A DNA stretch of 50,353 bases from an uncultured Bacteroidales bacterium (GTDB taxonomy: Bacteria; Bacteroidota; Bacteroidia; Bacteroidales; Muribaculaceae). This document shows positions 17,864-26,857 of this stretch, in pieces. Under the pieces are notes generated by a model. It made no database searches. It was not told where the DNA came from and saw nothing but the letters and a program-made list of their open reading frames with translations. The DNA lies in assembly GCA_902792435.1 (NCBI GenBank), contig CADAZN010000023.1, forward strand, positions 1 through 50,353, in the 5' to 3' direction. Within the stretch, counting starts at the first letter, position 1; every line of letters starts with the position of its first letter. The translations under genes were made by a program, and so were the position numbers.

Positions 17864-19315
17864 ATGTCTACTCCCTGGATAGTTCTCGCCACAATAGTTG
17901 GCTACTTCATTTTACTTTTTATCATATCATGGTTGGCCTCTCGCAAGGCCGATACAAACACAGCCCTCACCGGAGGACGACAAGCACCCTGGTTCATTGT
18001 CGCCATAGCAATGATTGGAGCTCCCATCTCGGGCGTTACATTCATCTCGGTGCCAGGCTATGTAGTTGGCTCAAGCTACAGCTATATGCAGATGGTGCTG
18101 GGATTTGCCGTAGGCTATTTTGTCATTGCCTATGTGCTCATGCCGTTGTTCTTCAAGCGAAACCTTGTGTCAATATATGGTTACCTTGAGGACCGATTTG
18201 GAGGTAAAACCCACAAGACTGGAGCATGGTTCTTCTTCATCAGCAAGATGCTGGGTGCTGCAGTGCGCTTCCTTGTAGTGTGTGTAACACTGCAGATGCT
18301 AGTGTTTGAACCATTACACATCCCATTTGTGTTTAACGTTATCGCCACTATCGCTCTAATTTTCCTTTACACCCTGCAAGGTGGTGTGAAAACCGTGGTG
18401 TGGACCGACACCCTCAAGTCGTTGTGCCTCATCCTCTCGGTGGTGCTTTGCATTGTGTTTGTGGCAAAAGCGCTAGGATATTGTGCTGCCGACATGGTAA
18501 AGGCTATAGCGAGCGACGACTCATCACGCATTTTCTTCTTTGACAATCCTAAGGAAAGCACATTCTTTTGGAAGCAGTTCATTGCTGGTATCTTCATGGT
18601 AATTGCCACTACTGGACTTGACCAAGACCTCATGCAACGCACACTCGCCAGCAAAAATGTGGCAGAGTCGAAGAAAGGCTTGATTGTGAGTGGCATCACC
18701 CAAATTTTTGTCGTTGGTCTTTTCCTCGTTCTTGGAACTATGCTTGTGCTCTATACACAACATTCGGGGATCCAAATACCTGAAAAACCCGATAAACTAT
18801 TTGGGTTAGTGGCTAAAAACAGCTCGAACGTGATAATGCTCATTCTATTTGTGTTGGGGCTTATTGCTGCTGGATACTCAGCCGCTGGCTCTGCACTAAC
18901 AGCTCTAACCACTTCATTCACTGTTGACATTCTTGGCAGTAATAAACAGAAAGATGAGAAAAAATTGGCGCGTACACGTCAATTGGTTCACATCGGCATG
19001 GCAGTGGTAATGGGCATTATTATTTATGTATTCAATGAGTTGAACAACGACAGTGCTATTGATATGGTATATAAGCTTGCCAGCTACACATATGGTCCCA
19101 TCCTCGGGCTCTTTGCTTATGGTATGATGTGCAAGACAGGTGTCAAGGATAAAATGGTACCAATTGTGTGCATCATAGCACCAGCATTAAGCTGGATAAT
19201 CCGGTGGTGGCTGAAAGAGCAGTTTGAATACGTCATGAGCTTCGAGCTCCTGCTGCTCAATGCAGTGCTCACAATGATAGGCTTGTTCATTTTCAAGAAA
19301 AAGACCACTAAATAA
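17864..19315 (+). CDS. Sodium:solute symporter (SSS family)
   Basis: A 483-aa inner-membrane transporter with about 13 hydrophobic segments. Family features: GYFILLFIISWLASRK in TM1, TGGRQAPWFIVAIAMIGAPISGVTFISVPG (residues 35-66) containing the TM1/TM2 sodium-site region, and a helix with LQGGVKTVVWTDTLKS (near 168-183), the usual SSS signature. Substrate is not readable from sequence. The position behind namZ makes N-acetylmuramic acid or another peptidoglycan sugar a reasonable guess. Confidence 0.88.
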   Translation: MSTPWIVLATIVGYFILLFIISWLASRKADTNTALTGGRQAPWFIVAIAMIGAPISGVTFISVPGYVVGSSYSYMQMVLGFAVGYFVIAYVLMPLFFKRNLVSIYGYLEDRFGGKTHKTGAWFFFISKMLGAAVRFLVVCVTLQMLVFEPLHIPFVFNVIATIALIFLYTLQGGVKTVVWTDTLKSLCLILSVVLCIVFVAKALGYCAADMVKAIASDDSSRIFFFDNPKESTFFWKQFIAGIFMVIATTGLDQDLMQRTLASKNVAESKKGLIVSGITQIFVVGLFLVLGTMLVLYTQHSGIQIPEKPDKLFGLVAKNSSNVIMLILFVLGLIAAGYSAAGSALTALTTSFTVDILGSNKQKDEKKLARTRQLVHIGMAVVMGIIIYVFNELNNDSAIDMVYKLASYTYGPILGLFAYGMMCKTGVKDKMVPIVCIIAPALSWIIRWWLKEQFEYVMSFELLLLNAVLTMIGLFIFKKKTTK

Positions 19316-19366
19316 TAAGTTCAGCAGGTTGCGTTGCCAACACAACTGATAACTAAAAACTAACAA

Positions 19367-20278
19367 ATGGCTAAAAACTTAATTGCCAAATACATCTGGA
19401 TTGTCGACACCATCGAGCGCCATGGCTCTATCACCCGTGAGCGACTGAGCGAGCTATGGAAAAAGAGCGAATATAGCAACGGTGAGCCATTGCCGCGGCG
19501 ATCGTTCTATAACTACCGCAATGGCATTGCCGACACCTTAGGTATTGACATAGAGTTCAACCCATCAACCTATGAGTACTATATCGCCAATGACGGCACC
19601 GACACTGCCAACAAGCGCCAACAATGGCTTCTCGACTCAATGTCGATTAGTGGCATGGTGAGCGGCTCGGCCGACCTGTCAACGCGCATTTTGCTCGAAT
19701 ATGTGCCGTCGGCGCGCGAGTTCCTGCCTGTGATTATCGATGCCATGCGGCAAAATCACCGCATCAAGTTCAGCTACAAGAGCTACCAACGTGCCAACCC
19801 ACAAAGCGGTATAGTCATCGAACCTTACTTTGTCAAGATTTTCAACCAGTTGTGGTATGTGATTGGATATAATATATCCGACAAGAAAATCAAGACCTAT
19901 TCTCTCGATCGAATGACAAAGGTTAATATCACCGACGAGGAGTTTGTAATGCCCGAAGGTTTCGTGCCCGAAGATTTCTTTGCCGACTGCTACGGCATCA
20001 CAATCAATCAAGCTGAACCCAAGCGCATCACTATAAAAGCCGAGCCCACACAGGCCAAGTATTTAAGGGCATTGCCTTTGCATCCCTCACAGCAAGAGGA
20101 AATTCATGACAACTACTCTATTTTCCACTACATGATGCGCAACACCTACGACCTGCGCGAGCGCCTGCTCTCGCACGGAAGCAGCATCGAGGTAATAGAG
20201 CCTCCTGAACTCAAAGCGCAAATCGTGGAGGAAATGAAAAAGGCTATTAGTAACTACACTAATAAGAAAAAAACATAG
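19367..20278 (+). CDS. WYL-domain transcriptional regulator
   Basis: A 303-aa protein. An N-terminal winged-helix-like region (IWIVDTIERHGSITRERLSELW) is followed by a WYL domain from about 120 to 195: IIDAMRQNHRIKFSYKSYQ, EPYFVKIFNQLWYVIGYN, KIKTYSLDRM. A WCX-like C-terminal extension carries HDNYSIFHY. WYL proteins sense ligands, often nucleic acids or nucleotides, and control stress or defence genes. It sits 51 nt after the symporter and 82 nt before bcp; its targets are unknown. Confidence 0.85.
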   Translation: MAKNLIAKYIWIVDTIERHGSITRERLSELWKKSEYSNGEPLPRRSFYNYRNGIADTLGIDIEFNPSTYEYYIANDGTDTANKRQQWLLDSMSISGMVSGSADLSTRILLEYVPSAREFLPVIIDAMRQNHRIKFSYKSYQRANPQSGIVIEPYFVKIFNQLWYVIGYNISDKKIKTYSLDRMTKVNITDEEFVMPEGFVPEDFFADCYGITINQAEPKRITIKAEPTQAKYLRALPLHPSQQEEIHDNYSIFHYMMRNTYDLRERLLSHGSSIEVIEPPELKAQIVEEMKKAISNYTNKKKT

Positions 20279-20329
20279 ATTTAATAACTTTTTGTTGATA
20301 TGGGCAATATTTTTGCACACAAACTTTAT

Positions 20330-20337
20330 TAACTTTG
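20330..20337 (+). promoter_or_regulatory. -7 element upstream of bcp
   Basis: TAACTTTG, a full match to TAnnTTTG, 23 nt before the ATG at 20361. The -33 TTTG is not well placed (the nearest gives a 14-nt spacer). It could serve bcp and recA together. Confidence 0.5.
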
Positions 20338-20360
20338 CAACATCAAAACAAACCAACATC

Positions 20361-20816
20361 ATGAACATTGGAGACAAAATACCCGAGATTCTGGGGCAGG
20401 ACGCCCAGGGCAACGTGATTAAAGCAAGCGACTTTGCAGGCAAGAAATTGGTAATTTATTTCTATCCCAAAGATAACACTCCCGGATGCACAGCCGAGGC
20501 ATGCAGCTTGAGCGAAGGCTATGGCAAACTCATGAAAGCTGGCTTCGCACTTGTGGGCGTGAGTAAAGACAGCGCTGCTTCGCACCAAAAATTTGCAGCT
20601 AAGCACAACCTACCCTTCCCTCTCATTGCCGACGTTGACTTGACTCTCAACCAAGCGTTTGGGGTGTGGCAAGAGAAGAAAATGGCTGGTCGCACCTATA
20701 TGGGCACTGTGCGCACCACTTTTATCACCGATGAACAAGGCATTATCACTCACATCATCAACAAGGTGAACACCAAGGATAGCGCCAACCAAATCTTAGC
20801 GCTTTTCGCTGATTAA
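20361..20816 (+). CDS. bcp: Thioredoxin-dependent thiol peroxidase (peroxiredoxin Q/BCP)
   Basis: A 151-aa atypical 2-Cys peroxiredoxin that reduces H2O2 and organic hydroperoxides using thioredoxin. PGCTAEAC supplies the peroxidatic Cys43 and resolving Cys48 (CX4C). FYPKDNT and the later [18 protein letters not shown] with the conserved Arg are present. ATG 20361 was chosen because the protein then starts [11 protein letters not shown] like other BCPs. A TAACTTTG element at 20330-20337 lies just upstream, so the longer frame beginning at 20292 would start before the promoter. recA follows 40 nt later. Confidence 0.93.
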   Translation: MNIGDKIPEILGQDAQGNVIKASDFAGKKLVIYFYPKDNTPGCTAEACSLSEGYGKLMKAGFALVGVSKDSAASHQKFAAKHNLPFPLIADVDLTLNQAFGVWQEKKMAGRTYMGTVRTTFITDEQGIITHIINKVNTKDSANQILALFAD

Positions 20817-20856
20817 AGATGAATTTATTAAAATAACTAACAATAATAATAGTACA

Positions 20857-21921
20857 ATGAACGAAGAAATTTTAAACCCCGAAGCCAAGGAGGCTATGGA
20901 GCAACCACAGCGCGTGGCACCATCGCCCGAGAAGCTCAAAGCCCTTCAAGTGGCAATGGACAAAATTGACAAGACCTACGGACGTGGCTCTATCATGAAA
21001 CTCGGTGATGACAACATCGAGAACGTGGAGGTGATTCCTAGCGGCTCAATTGGCCTGAACTATGCACTTGGAGTGGGAGGATATCCCCGCGGACGCATCA
21101 TCGAGATTTATGGTCCCGAGTCAAGCGGTAAGACCACTCTCGCCATCCACGCAATTGCCGAGGCTCAGAAGGCTGGCGGAATCGCCGCTATCATCGACGC
21201 TGAGCACGCATTCGACCGTTTCTATGCCGAGTCATTAGGCGTTGACGTCAACAACTTGTGGATTGCTCAGCCCGACAATGGCGAGCAAGCCCTCGAGATT
21301 GCCGACCAGCTCATCCGTTCTTCAGCTGTCGACATCGTTGTAATCGACTCAGTAGCTGCACTTACCCCCAAGGCCGAAATCGAGGGTGAGATGGGCGAGA
21401 GCAAGATGGGACTGCAGGCACGACTCATGTCGCAAGCTCTGCGCAAACTCACCGCTACAATCTCTAAAACCAACACCACTTGCATCTTCATCAACCAGCT
21501 GCGCGAGAAACTCGGTGTGATGTTCGGCAACCCCGAAACCACAACCGGTGGCAACGCACTCAAGTTCTATGCTTCGGTGCGCATCGACATCCGCCGCATA
21601 GGCCAGCTCAAGGACGGCGACCAAGTGATTGGTAACCTCACTCGTGTCAAGGTGGTTAAGAACAAAGTGGCTCCTCCTTTCCGCAAGGCAGAGTTTGAAA
21701 TCCTCTTTGGCAAGGGCATTTCGCGCACAGGCGAGATAATCGACCTAGGCATCCAGTTCGGAATCATCAACAAGAGCGGTGCTTGGCTGTCCTACGAGGG
21801 CACTAAGTTCCAGGGACGCGACAACGCCAAGCAGCTCATCGAGGACAATCCCGAACTAGCACAAGAACTTGAAGCCAAAATCTTCGAAGCCATGAAAAAC
21901 CCACCAACCAAGAAGAAATAA
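20857..21921 (+). CDS. recA: Recombinase RecA
   Basis: A 354-aa recombination and SOS protein that forms filaments on single-stranded DNA and drives strand exchange. Walker A is GPESSGKTT (86-94). Also present are [27 protein letters not shown], the MSQALRKLT region, and [22 protein letters not shown] covering the DNA-binding loop L2. The length is normal for Bacteroidetes. No inteins or truncation. It ends before a strong terminator at 21965-22001. Confidence 0.98.
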   Translation: MNEEILNPEAKEAMEQPQRVAPSPEKLKALQVAMDKIDKTYGRGSIMKLGDDNIENVEVIPSGSIGLNYALGVGGYPRGRIIEIYGPESSGKTTLAIHAIAEAQKAGGIAAIIDAEHAFDRFYAESLGVDVNNLWIAQPDNGEQALEIADQLIRSSAVDIVVIDSVAALTPKAEIEGEMGESKMGLQARLMSQALRKLTATISKTNTTCIFINQLREKLGVMFGNPETTTGGNALKFYASVRIDIRRIGQLKDGDQVIGNLTRVKVVKNKVAPPFRKAEFEILFGKGISRTGEIIDLGIQFGIINKSGAWLSYEGTKFQGRDNAKQLIEDNPELAQELEAKIFEAMKNPPTKKK

Positions 21922-21964
21922 CTACTAACCTTTCTTCAACACTCCAAATCAGTAATTTGGTAAA

Positions 21965-22001
21965 AATGCGGTGCGCACCATCACTGGTCACGCACCGCAT
22001 T
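21965..22001 (+). terminator. Terminator hairpin after recA
   Basis: AATGCGGTGCG (21965-21975) pairs perfectly with CGCACCGCATT (21991-22001). The stem is 11 bp; the T-run is weak. Confidence 0.75.
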
Positions 22002-22031
22002 CACAATCTAAGTCTTTGCGTGAAAAAATTT

Positions 22032-22103
22032 GATTCCAGCTGAATTCACCGATTCCAGTGATTCCACTGATTCCAGTGATTCCAGCTGAATTCACCGATT
22101 CCA
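22032..22103 (+). repeat. Intergenic GATTCCA 9-bp repeats with an exact 26-bp duplication
   Basis: The same 26-bp block occurs at 22032-22057 and 22078-22103; it starts GATTCCAGCTGAATTCACC and ends GATTCCA. Between the blocks, 9-bp units of the type GATTCCA(G/C)T continue. The unit matches the repeats translated inside parC at 713-757. Confidence 0.88.
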
Positions 22104-22179
22104 TCTATTGTGTTAGTATAAATAAAAACAGGAGGGGCAAGTGGTCTTGCCTCTCCTGTGAGATAGGGATGTTTCAAAC

Positions 22180-23118
22180 TTATTTCACCAAGATGGTGCC
22201 GGTGTTGCCCTTGAGGGCCTCGCGGGCTTTGTCGAGCGAGGTGATGAGGGCAGTTCCGCCGGTGGTGTTCTCAACGAAGCTGATGCAAGACTCCACCTTG
22301 GGAAGCATGCTACCAGGAGCGAAGTGACCTTCGGCGATGTACTGACGTGCCTCGGCGATTGTCATGCGATCGAGATCCTTCTGGTCGGGCTTGTTGAAGT
22401 TAATAGATACTTTCTCAACAGCGGTGAGGATAACAAGCATGTCGGCATTGAGGTCGAGCGCGAGCTTGGCGCTAGCGCGGTCCTTGTCGATAACTGCTGC
22501 TACTCCCTCATAGTCGCCAGCACCCTTTTCAATAACGGGAATGCCACCACCGCCCACGGTGATAACCACGCTGTGAAGGCCCACGAGTTGCTCAACAACG
22601 GGGAGCTCCACAATCTTCACGGGAATGGGCGAGGGAACTACGCGGCGATAGCCACGTCCAGCATCCTCAACAAAGGTGTAACCAGTCTCGGCCACGATGC
22701 GGTCGGCGTCTTCCTTGCTGTAGAACATGCCCACTGGCTTGGTGGGATTTTGGAAGGCGCTGTCGTTTTGGTCAACAACCACCTGGGTTACCACTGCTGC
22801 ACAGGGTTTGTTGATGCCACGGCGAGCGAGCTCGCGCTCCACTGCCTGCTGCAGATGATAACCAATGTAGCCTTGGGTCATGGCACCGCACTCGGGGAAA
22901 GGCATTGCGGGAGTGCCACCGCCATTGTTGGCACTGTACTCAAACGCGAGGTTTACCATACCCACCTGTGGACCGTTGCCATGGCCAATCACTACGTCAT
23001 AACCTTCCTCAACGAGGTCAACGATGGTCGAGGCTGTGCCTTTTACCAGTTCGAGCTGCTCTTGAGGGGTCTTGCCCAGGGCGTTGCCACCCAGAGCTAT
23101 AACTAGTCGTTTGCTCAT
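22180..23118 (-). CDS. arcC: Carbamate kinase
   Basis: A 312-aa enzyme that converts carbamoyl phosphate and ADP to ATP, CO2 and ammonia, the energy-yielding step of the arginine deiminase pathway. Signatures: LVIALGGNALGKT at the start, VIGHGNGPQVGM (near 44-55), VVTQVVVDQNDSAF, and VITVGGGGIPVIE (near 205). The length is standard. It lies downstream of arcB on the same strand across a 113-nt gap filled with a purine/pyrimidine inverted repeat, so co-transcription is likely. Confidence 0.95.
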   Translation of the reverse strand: MSKRLVIALGGNALGKTPQEQLELVKGTASTIVDLVEEGYDVVIGHGNGPQVGMVNLAFEYSANNGGGTPAMPFPECGAMTQGYIGYHLQQAVERELARRGINKPCAAVVTQVVVDQNDSAFQNPTKPVGMFYSKEDADRIVAETGYTFVEDAGRGYRRVVPSPIPVKIVELPVVEQLVGLHSVVITVGGGGIPVIEKGAGDYEGVAAVIDKDRASAKLALDLNADMLVILTAVEKVSINFNKPDQKDLDRMTIAEARQYIAEGHFAPGSMLPKVESCISFVENTTGGTALITSLDKAREALKGNTGTILVK

Positions 23119-23129
23119 AATTTTTCAGA

Positions 23130-23224
23130 AAACAAGAAAACGAGAAAGCAAGAGGACAAGAAGATAGAAAACGAGAAGAGAATAAAATCTTGTTTTCTTG
23201 TCACCTTGTTCTCTTGTCATCTCT
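23130..23224. repeat. Purine-rich/pyrimidine-rich inverted repeat between arcB and arcC
   Basis: On the plus strand a run of ACAAGAAAAC/GACAAGAAG-like words is followed by the complementary TCTTGTTTTCTTGTC and TTGTTCTCTTGTC words. The two halves can fold into a long AT-rich hairpin in the arcB-arcC transcript, perhaps affecting processing or the relative expression of arcC. Confidence 0.65.
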
Positions 23225-23231
23225 ATAAGCT

Positions 23232-24224
23232 TTACTTCAATGTTGCGTACATCACAGCCTTGATGGTGTGCATACGGTTTTCGGCCTCGTCAAATACCTT
23301 AGATTGTGGGCTGCGGAATACCTTGTCGGTAACCTCCATCTCCTTCAAGCCGAATTTCTCGTAAATCTCGCGACCAACTGAAGTCTCAAGGTCGTGGAAC
23401 GAAGGCAGGCAGTGCAGGAAGATAGCTTCGGGGTTGGCGTTGGCCATAACAGCGTCGTTAACCTGATAGGGGCTCAACAGCTTGATGCGCTTCTCCCACA
23501 ACTCGGCAGGCTCACCCATCGATACCCAAATGTCGGTGTAGATAACGTCGGCATTCTTGGTGCCCTTCTTAACGTCGTCGGTAAGAGTGATGGTGCATCC
23601 GTTCTCTTTAGCAATCTTGCGGCAGGTGGCGACGAGTTTGGCATCGGGCATGTTGTCCTTAGGACCACAAGCTACGAAGTTGATACCAAGCTTAGCCGAA
23701 ACTACCATCAGTGAGTTGGCAACATTGTTGCGAGCATCGCCCATGAAGACCATCTTCAAGCCTTTGTAACGGCCAAAGTTCTCCTCGATAGTGAGAACGT
23801 CGGCGAGCATCTGAGTTGGGTGGAACTCGGTGGTAAGACCATTCCACACGGGAATACCAGCATAGCGGCCCAGATCCTCAACGATGTCCTGGTCGAAACC
23901 ACGATACTCGATACCGTCGAACATGCGGCCAAGCACCTTAGCGGTGTCCTCGAGCGACTCCTTGTTACCCATTTGCGATGAAGCTGGGTCAAGATAAGTA
24001 ACGCCCATACCCAGGTCATTACCTGCTACCTCAAACGAGCAGCGAGTGCGGGTTGAAGTCTTCTCAAACAACAGAACGATGTTCTTACCGGTTAAGTACT
24101 TGTGAGGAGTGTTTGTTCTTTTCAGACGCTTGAAATCTTTAGCGAGTTCAAGTAAATACTGGATTTCCTCGGTGGTGAAGTCTAACAACTTCAAGAAATT
24201 TCTTCCTGATAAACTTCTTGGCAT
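23232..24224 (-). CDS. arcB: Ornithine carbamoyltransferase (catabolic type)
   Basis: A 330-aa enzyme that splits citrulline with phosphate into ornithine and carbamoyl phosphate. It has the carbamoyl-phosphate motif STRTR (57-61), [36 protein letters not shown] (the ornithine-binding SMG loop) and HCLPSFHD near residue 268. The SMG loop marks a true ornithine enzyme rather than the N-succinylornithine enzyme used by Bacteroides for arginine synthesis. The ATG at 24224 was chosen because [12 protein letters not shown] matches the family start; the frame is open 21 codons further, through the promoter area. Grouping with arcC and arcA indicates a catabolic role. Confidence 0.94.
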   Translation of the reverse strand: MPRSLSGRNFLKLLDFTTEEIQYLLELAKDFKRLKRTNTPHKYLTGKNIVLLFEKTSTRTRCSFEVAGNDLGMGVTYLDPASSQMGNKESLEDTAKVLGRMFDGIEYRGFDQDIVEDLGRYAGIPVWNGLTTEFHPTQMLADVLTIEENFGRYKGLKMVFMGDARNNVANSLMVVSAKLGINFVACGPKDNMPDAKLVATCRKIAKENGCTITLTDDVKKGTKNADVIYTDIWVSMGEPAELWEKRIKLLSPYQVNDAVMANANPEAIFLHCLPSFHDLETSVGREIYEKFGLKEMEVTDKVFRSPQSKVFDEAENRMHTIKAVMYATLK

Positions 24225-24274
24225 AGTTTTAAATTGTTTTATAGTTAATAAAATGTATATTGTTAATTTTGCCG

Positions 24275-24282
24275 CAAAGGTA
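24275..24282 (-). promoter_or_regulatory. -7 element of the arcBC operon
   Basis: On the minus strand TACCTTTG (complement of 24275-24282), about 50 nt before the arcB ATG. A well-spaced TTTG was not found. Confidence 0.5.
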
Positions 24283-24444
24283 AGCATTTTCGCTCAACAA
24301 AAGAATTATTTGAACGATAATTTTGTGTTTTGTTTTTCGAAGTCTATAAATGGCTATATCATTGCTGTTTTTTAATGAAAGATACCGCGCCTAGCCGTTT
24401 TTACGTATAATCATCAAAAGGATTTCATCTTTTTTAAGGTGAGA

Positions 24445-24476
24445 CTTGATTTTCAAGAATAAAACAATTATTTTTG
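24445..24476 (+). promoter_or_regulatory. Promoter of the dockerin/FGE-like gene
   Basis: CTTG at 24445-24448, a 20-nt spacer, then TATTTTTG at 24469-24476. It lies about 38 nt before the ATG at 24515. Confidence 0.65.
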
Positions 24477-24514
24477 CAAATATAATTAGAATCATTAACT
24501 AAACATTTGACATT

Positions 24515-25861
24515 ATGAAAAAGATATTACTTACTCTATTTGCCTTGTTCGCTTGCAGCGTCACGATGTTTGCGACTGTCAAGGGCGATGTTAACGGCGA
24601 CGGCTCGGTTACCAGTGCCGATATTACTGCACTTTATAACTATCTGCTCAATGGCGAAACTAGTTCTCTCCAAAATGGCGATGTGAATAGTGATGGTAAT
24701 ATCACCAGCGCTGATGTTACCTATGTCTATAACATTCTGCTCGGTAACTTGCAGCCCGAATTTGCCCACGTTTACATCCTTGGCGAGGTAAACGGCAACT
24801 ATTGGTCTCCCAGCAATGGCGTGGAGATGACAACCGAAGACGGCAAAATCTACACCGCCGCTATCACTACTGATGGCGATTACAGCTACAACTATTTTAG
24901 CTTCACTACTAAACTTGCCGATGCTGCCAGTAGCACACCGTGGGACGATATCGCCCCTTATCGATTTGGTGCTGTTAGTGCAGGCGATTACAACTTCATC
25001 GTGACCGAGGAACTCCTGGGCACCGAGATTGCTCTAACTAACGAGAATTATTTGGCTCTACAAATGGCTCATGGCTCTTTCAACTTAAGAATTGACCTGG
25101 AGAACATGAAGCTCACTGTCACTGGTGAGTTCGCTCCTCAAGGCATAAAGGAATACACTGTCAATGGCGTGAAGTTCAAGATGGTGGATGTGGAAGGCGG
25201 CACATTTACGATGGGCAACCCCAACTATCAAAGTTCTGATAACACTTCTAACGAGGGACCAGTACATCAAGTCACTTTAAGCTCTTACAGCATCGGCCAG
25301 ACCGAGGTCACTCAAGAGCTGTGGCAGGCTGTTATGGGCAGCAATCCAAGCTACTACAGCGGCACTAATCTGCCTGTTGAGCAAGTGAGCTGGAACCAGT
25401 GTCAAGCGTTTGTAGCCAAGCTCAACGAGATGCTGCCAATAGATGGCTATGAGTGGCGCTTGCCCACCGAGGCGCAGTGGGAGTATGCTGCACGTGGAGG
25501 CTCCAAAAGTCAAGGTTATCAATATTCTGGCAGCAACACCATTGGTGATGTGGCGTGGTACCAGAACAACAGTAGCTCCAAGACTCATCAGGTGGCGACT
25601 AAAGCACCCAATGAATTGAACATCTATGACATGAGTGGCAATGTGGAGGAATGGTGCCAAGACCATTACGCCAATTATTCATCTTCGCCACAAGTAGATC
25701 CTTGTGTCTCTACTGGCACTGCCAACTTCCTTGTCAACTTGCGTGGAGGTTTCTATAGTGCCACCGCCTTGCAGTGTCGAAACACACGACGCGACTGTTG
25801 GGACCCCGATCAAAGTTATATGGAAATAGGCTTGCGACTCGCATTAGTGCCAAAGGATTAA
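24515..25861 (+). CDS. Secreted protein: dockerin-like, SusE-like and FGE-sulfatase (SUMF1) domains
   Basis: A 448-aa protein. After a signal peptide (MKKILLTLFALFACSVTMFA), two dockerin-type Ca-binding repeats fill residues 24-77 (GDVNGDGSVTSADITALYNYL and GDVNSDGNITSADVTYVYNILL). Residues 85-205 resemble a SusE/SusF-like beta domain (YILGEVNGNYWSPSNGVEM). From about 215 there is an FGE/SUMF1 fold: GGTFTMG, IGQTEVTQELWQAVMG, PVEQVSWNQCQAF, WRLPTEAQWEYAARGG, NELNIYDMSGNVEEWCQD, RGGFYS, GLRLAL. Of the two Cu-binding cysteines of true formylglycine-generating enzymes only the second position is Cys, so a sulfatase-activating role is doubtful. The reading frame continues past the TAA into a second FGE domain. 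Confidence 0.85.
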   Translation: MKKILLTLFALFACSVTMFATVKGDVNGDGSVTSADITALYNYLLNGETSSLQNGDVNSDGNITSADVTYVYNILLGNLQPEFAHVYILGEVNGNYWSPSNGVEMTTEDGKIYTAAITTDGDYSYNYFSFTTKLADAASSTPWDDIAPYRFGAVSAGDYNFIVTEELLGTEIALTNENYLALQMAHGSFNLRIDLENMKLTVTGEFAPQGIKEYTVNGVKFKMVDVEGGTFTMGNPNYQSSDNTSNEGPVHQVTLSSYSIGQTEVTQELWQAVMGSNPSYYSGTNLPVEQVSWNQCQAFVAKLNEMLPIDGYEWRLPTEAQWEYAARGGSKSQGYQYSGSNTIGDVAWYQNNSSSKTHQVATKAPNELNIYDMSGNVEEWCQDHYANYSSSPQVDPCVSTGTANFLVNLRGGFYSATALQCRNTRRDCWDPDQSYMEIGLRLALVPKD

Positions 25862-25882
25862 ATAGAATTTTATGTCAACGGC

Positions 25883-26629
25883 GTGAGCTTCAAAATGATA
25901 AGGGTCACTGGTGGCACATTCATGATGGGCGCCAGTGATAGTGACAACGAAGCTTATAATAATGAACGGCCAGCACACCAAGTGACGCTGAGCAGTTACT
26001 ACATTGGCCAGACCGAGGTGACTCAGGAACTGTGGCAGGCATTGATGGGCGAGAATCCCAGTTACTTTGTTGAAAAAGAAATTTTTATTGACTGGGGCGA
26101 GCACTGGGGCGATTATATCATATATTCTGAAAACTTTCAGCGTCCAGTGGAACAGGTCACATGGGACGATTGCCAGGAGTTTGTCGATGTGCTCAGCCTA
26201 ATGACTAACAAGCATTTCCGTCTCCCTACCGAGGCTGAATGGGAGTTTGCCGCACGTGGTGGCAACAAGAGCCAGGGATATAAGTATGCTGGCAGTAACA
26301 ACATAGATGCCGTGGCTTGTTACGGAGGAAGAGAAGAAGACTGGACCCATGCTATATCGGCCACCCCACCTGACTCGGTTGCCACTAAGTTTCCTAACGA
26401 GCTCGGCCTCTATGATATGAGTGGCAACGTTGAAGAGTGGTGCCAAGATTGGTACGGAAATTATAGCGCAGAAGCACAAATCAATCCTGTTGGACCAGCT
26501 TCGGGTTCTAGCCGCGTGTGCCGTGGCGGTTCGATTTGTAACGTTGCCAGAGCCTGTCGTACGACTAAACGTTCCTCGACTCCTACTAACCATGGCTCCC
26601 AATACATAGGTTTGCGTCTCGTTATGTAG
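25883..26629 (+). CDS. Second FGE-sulfatase (SUMF1) domain, separated from the first by an in-frame stop
   Basis: A 248-aa FGE-type domain (GGTFMMG, IGQTEVTQELWQALMG, PVEQVTWDDCQEF, FRLPTEAEWEFAARGG, NELGLYDMSGNVEEWCQDW, RGGSICNVARAC, GLRLVM). It has no signal peptide, no promoter and no recognisable ribosome-binding site. The start given is a GTG. In the same frame, codons between the upstream TAA (25859-25861) and this GTG read IEFYVNG, matching EYTVNG that leads into the first FGE domain. So this is probably the second half of a former two-domain protein cut by a nonsense change, or is made only by readthrough or reinitiation. It may be a pseudogene. Confidence 0.7.
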   Translation: MSFKMIRVTGGTFMMGASDSDNEAYNNERPAHQVTLSSYYIGQTEVTQELWQALMGENPSYFVEKEIFIDWGEHWGDYIIYSENFQRPVEQVTWDDCQEFVDVLSLMTNKHFRLPTEAEWEFAARGGNKSQGYKYAGSNNIDAVACYGGREEDWTHAISATPPDSVATKFPNELGLYDMSGNVEEWCQDWYGNYSAEAQINPVGPASGSSRVCRGGSICNVARACRTTKRSSTPTNHGSQYIGLRLVM

Positions 26630-26770
26630 GATGAATAAAATATGTCATTCTTTGACTGCCTAAACGGCGAACAGAAATAAAGAATTTGGTCGCAGGTGAG
26701 CATGAAATAATGCCCCTGCGGCCAGTTTCTCTATAGTGTGAAATGTGGTGTTAGATTTGTGGCGCTTTGT

Positions 26771-26802
26771 TTTGGCATTTTGAGTAATAATTTGTAACTT
26801 TG
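26771..26802 (+). promoter_or_regulatory. Promoter of pruA
   Basis: TTTG at 26771-26774, a 20-nt spacer, then TAACTTTG at 26795-26802. A full match to the Bacteroidota consensus, 56 nt before the pruA ATG. Confidence 0.82.
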
Positions 26803-26857
26803 CACGCACAACCATTACAGGAACTTATCTATCTATAAAATAATAACAAAACTAATC

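Noticed and set aside
22324-23106. Plus-strand 260-codon open frame opposite carbamate kinase
   Set aside because: It is the mirror of arcC, whose family motifs are complete; the antisense translation has no recognisable domain.
24225-24287. Longer N-terminus for the ornithine carbamoyltransferase
   Set aside because: The added residues run into the -7 element region and do not match the family start, whereas [12 protein letters not shown] does.
25859-25861. The TAA between the two FGE domains as a recoded amino acid
   Set aside because: TAA is not a known selenocysteine or pyrrolysine codon in bacteria, and no stimulatory structure was recognised; a nonsense mutation or readthrough is simpler.
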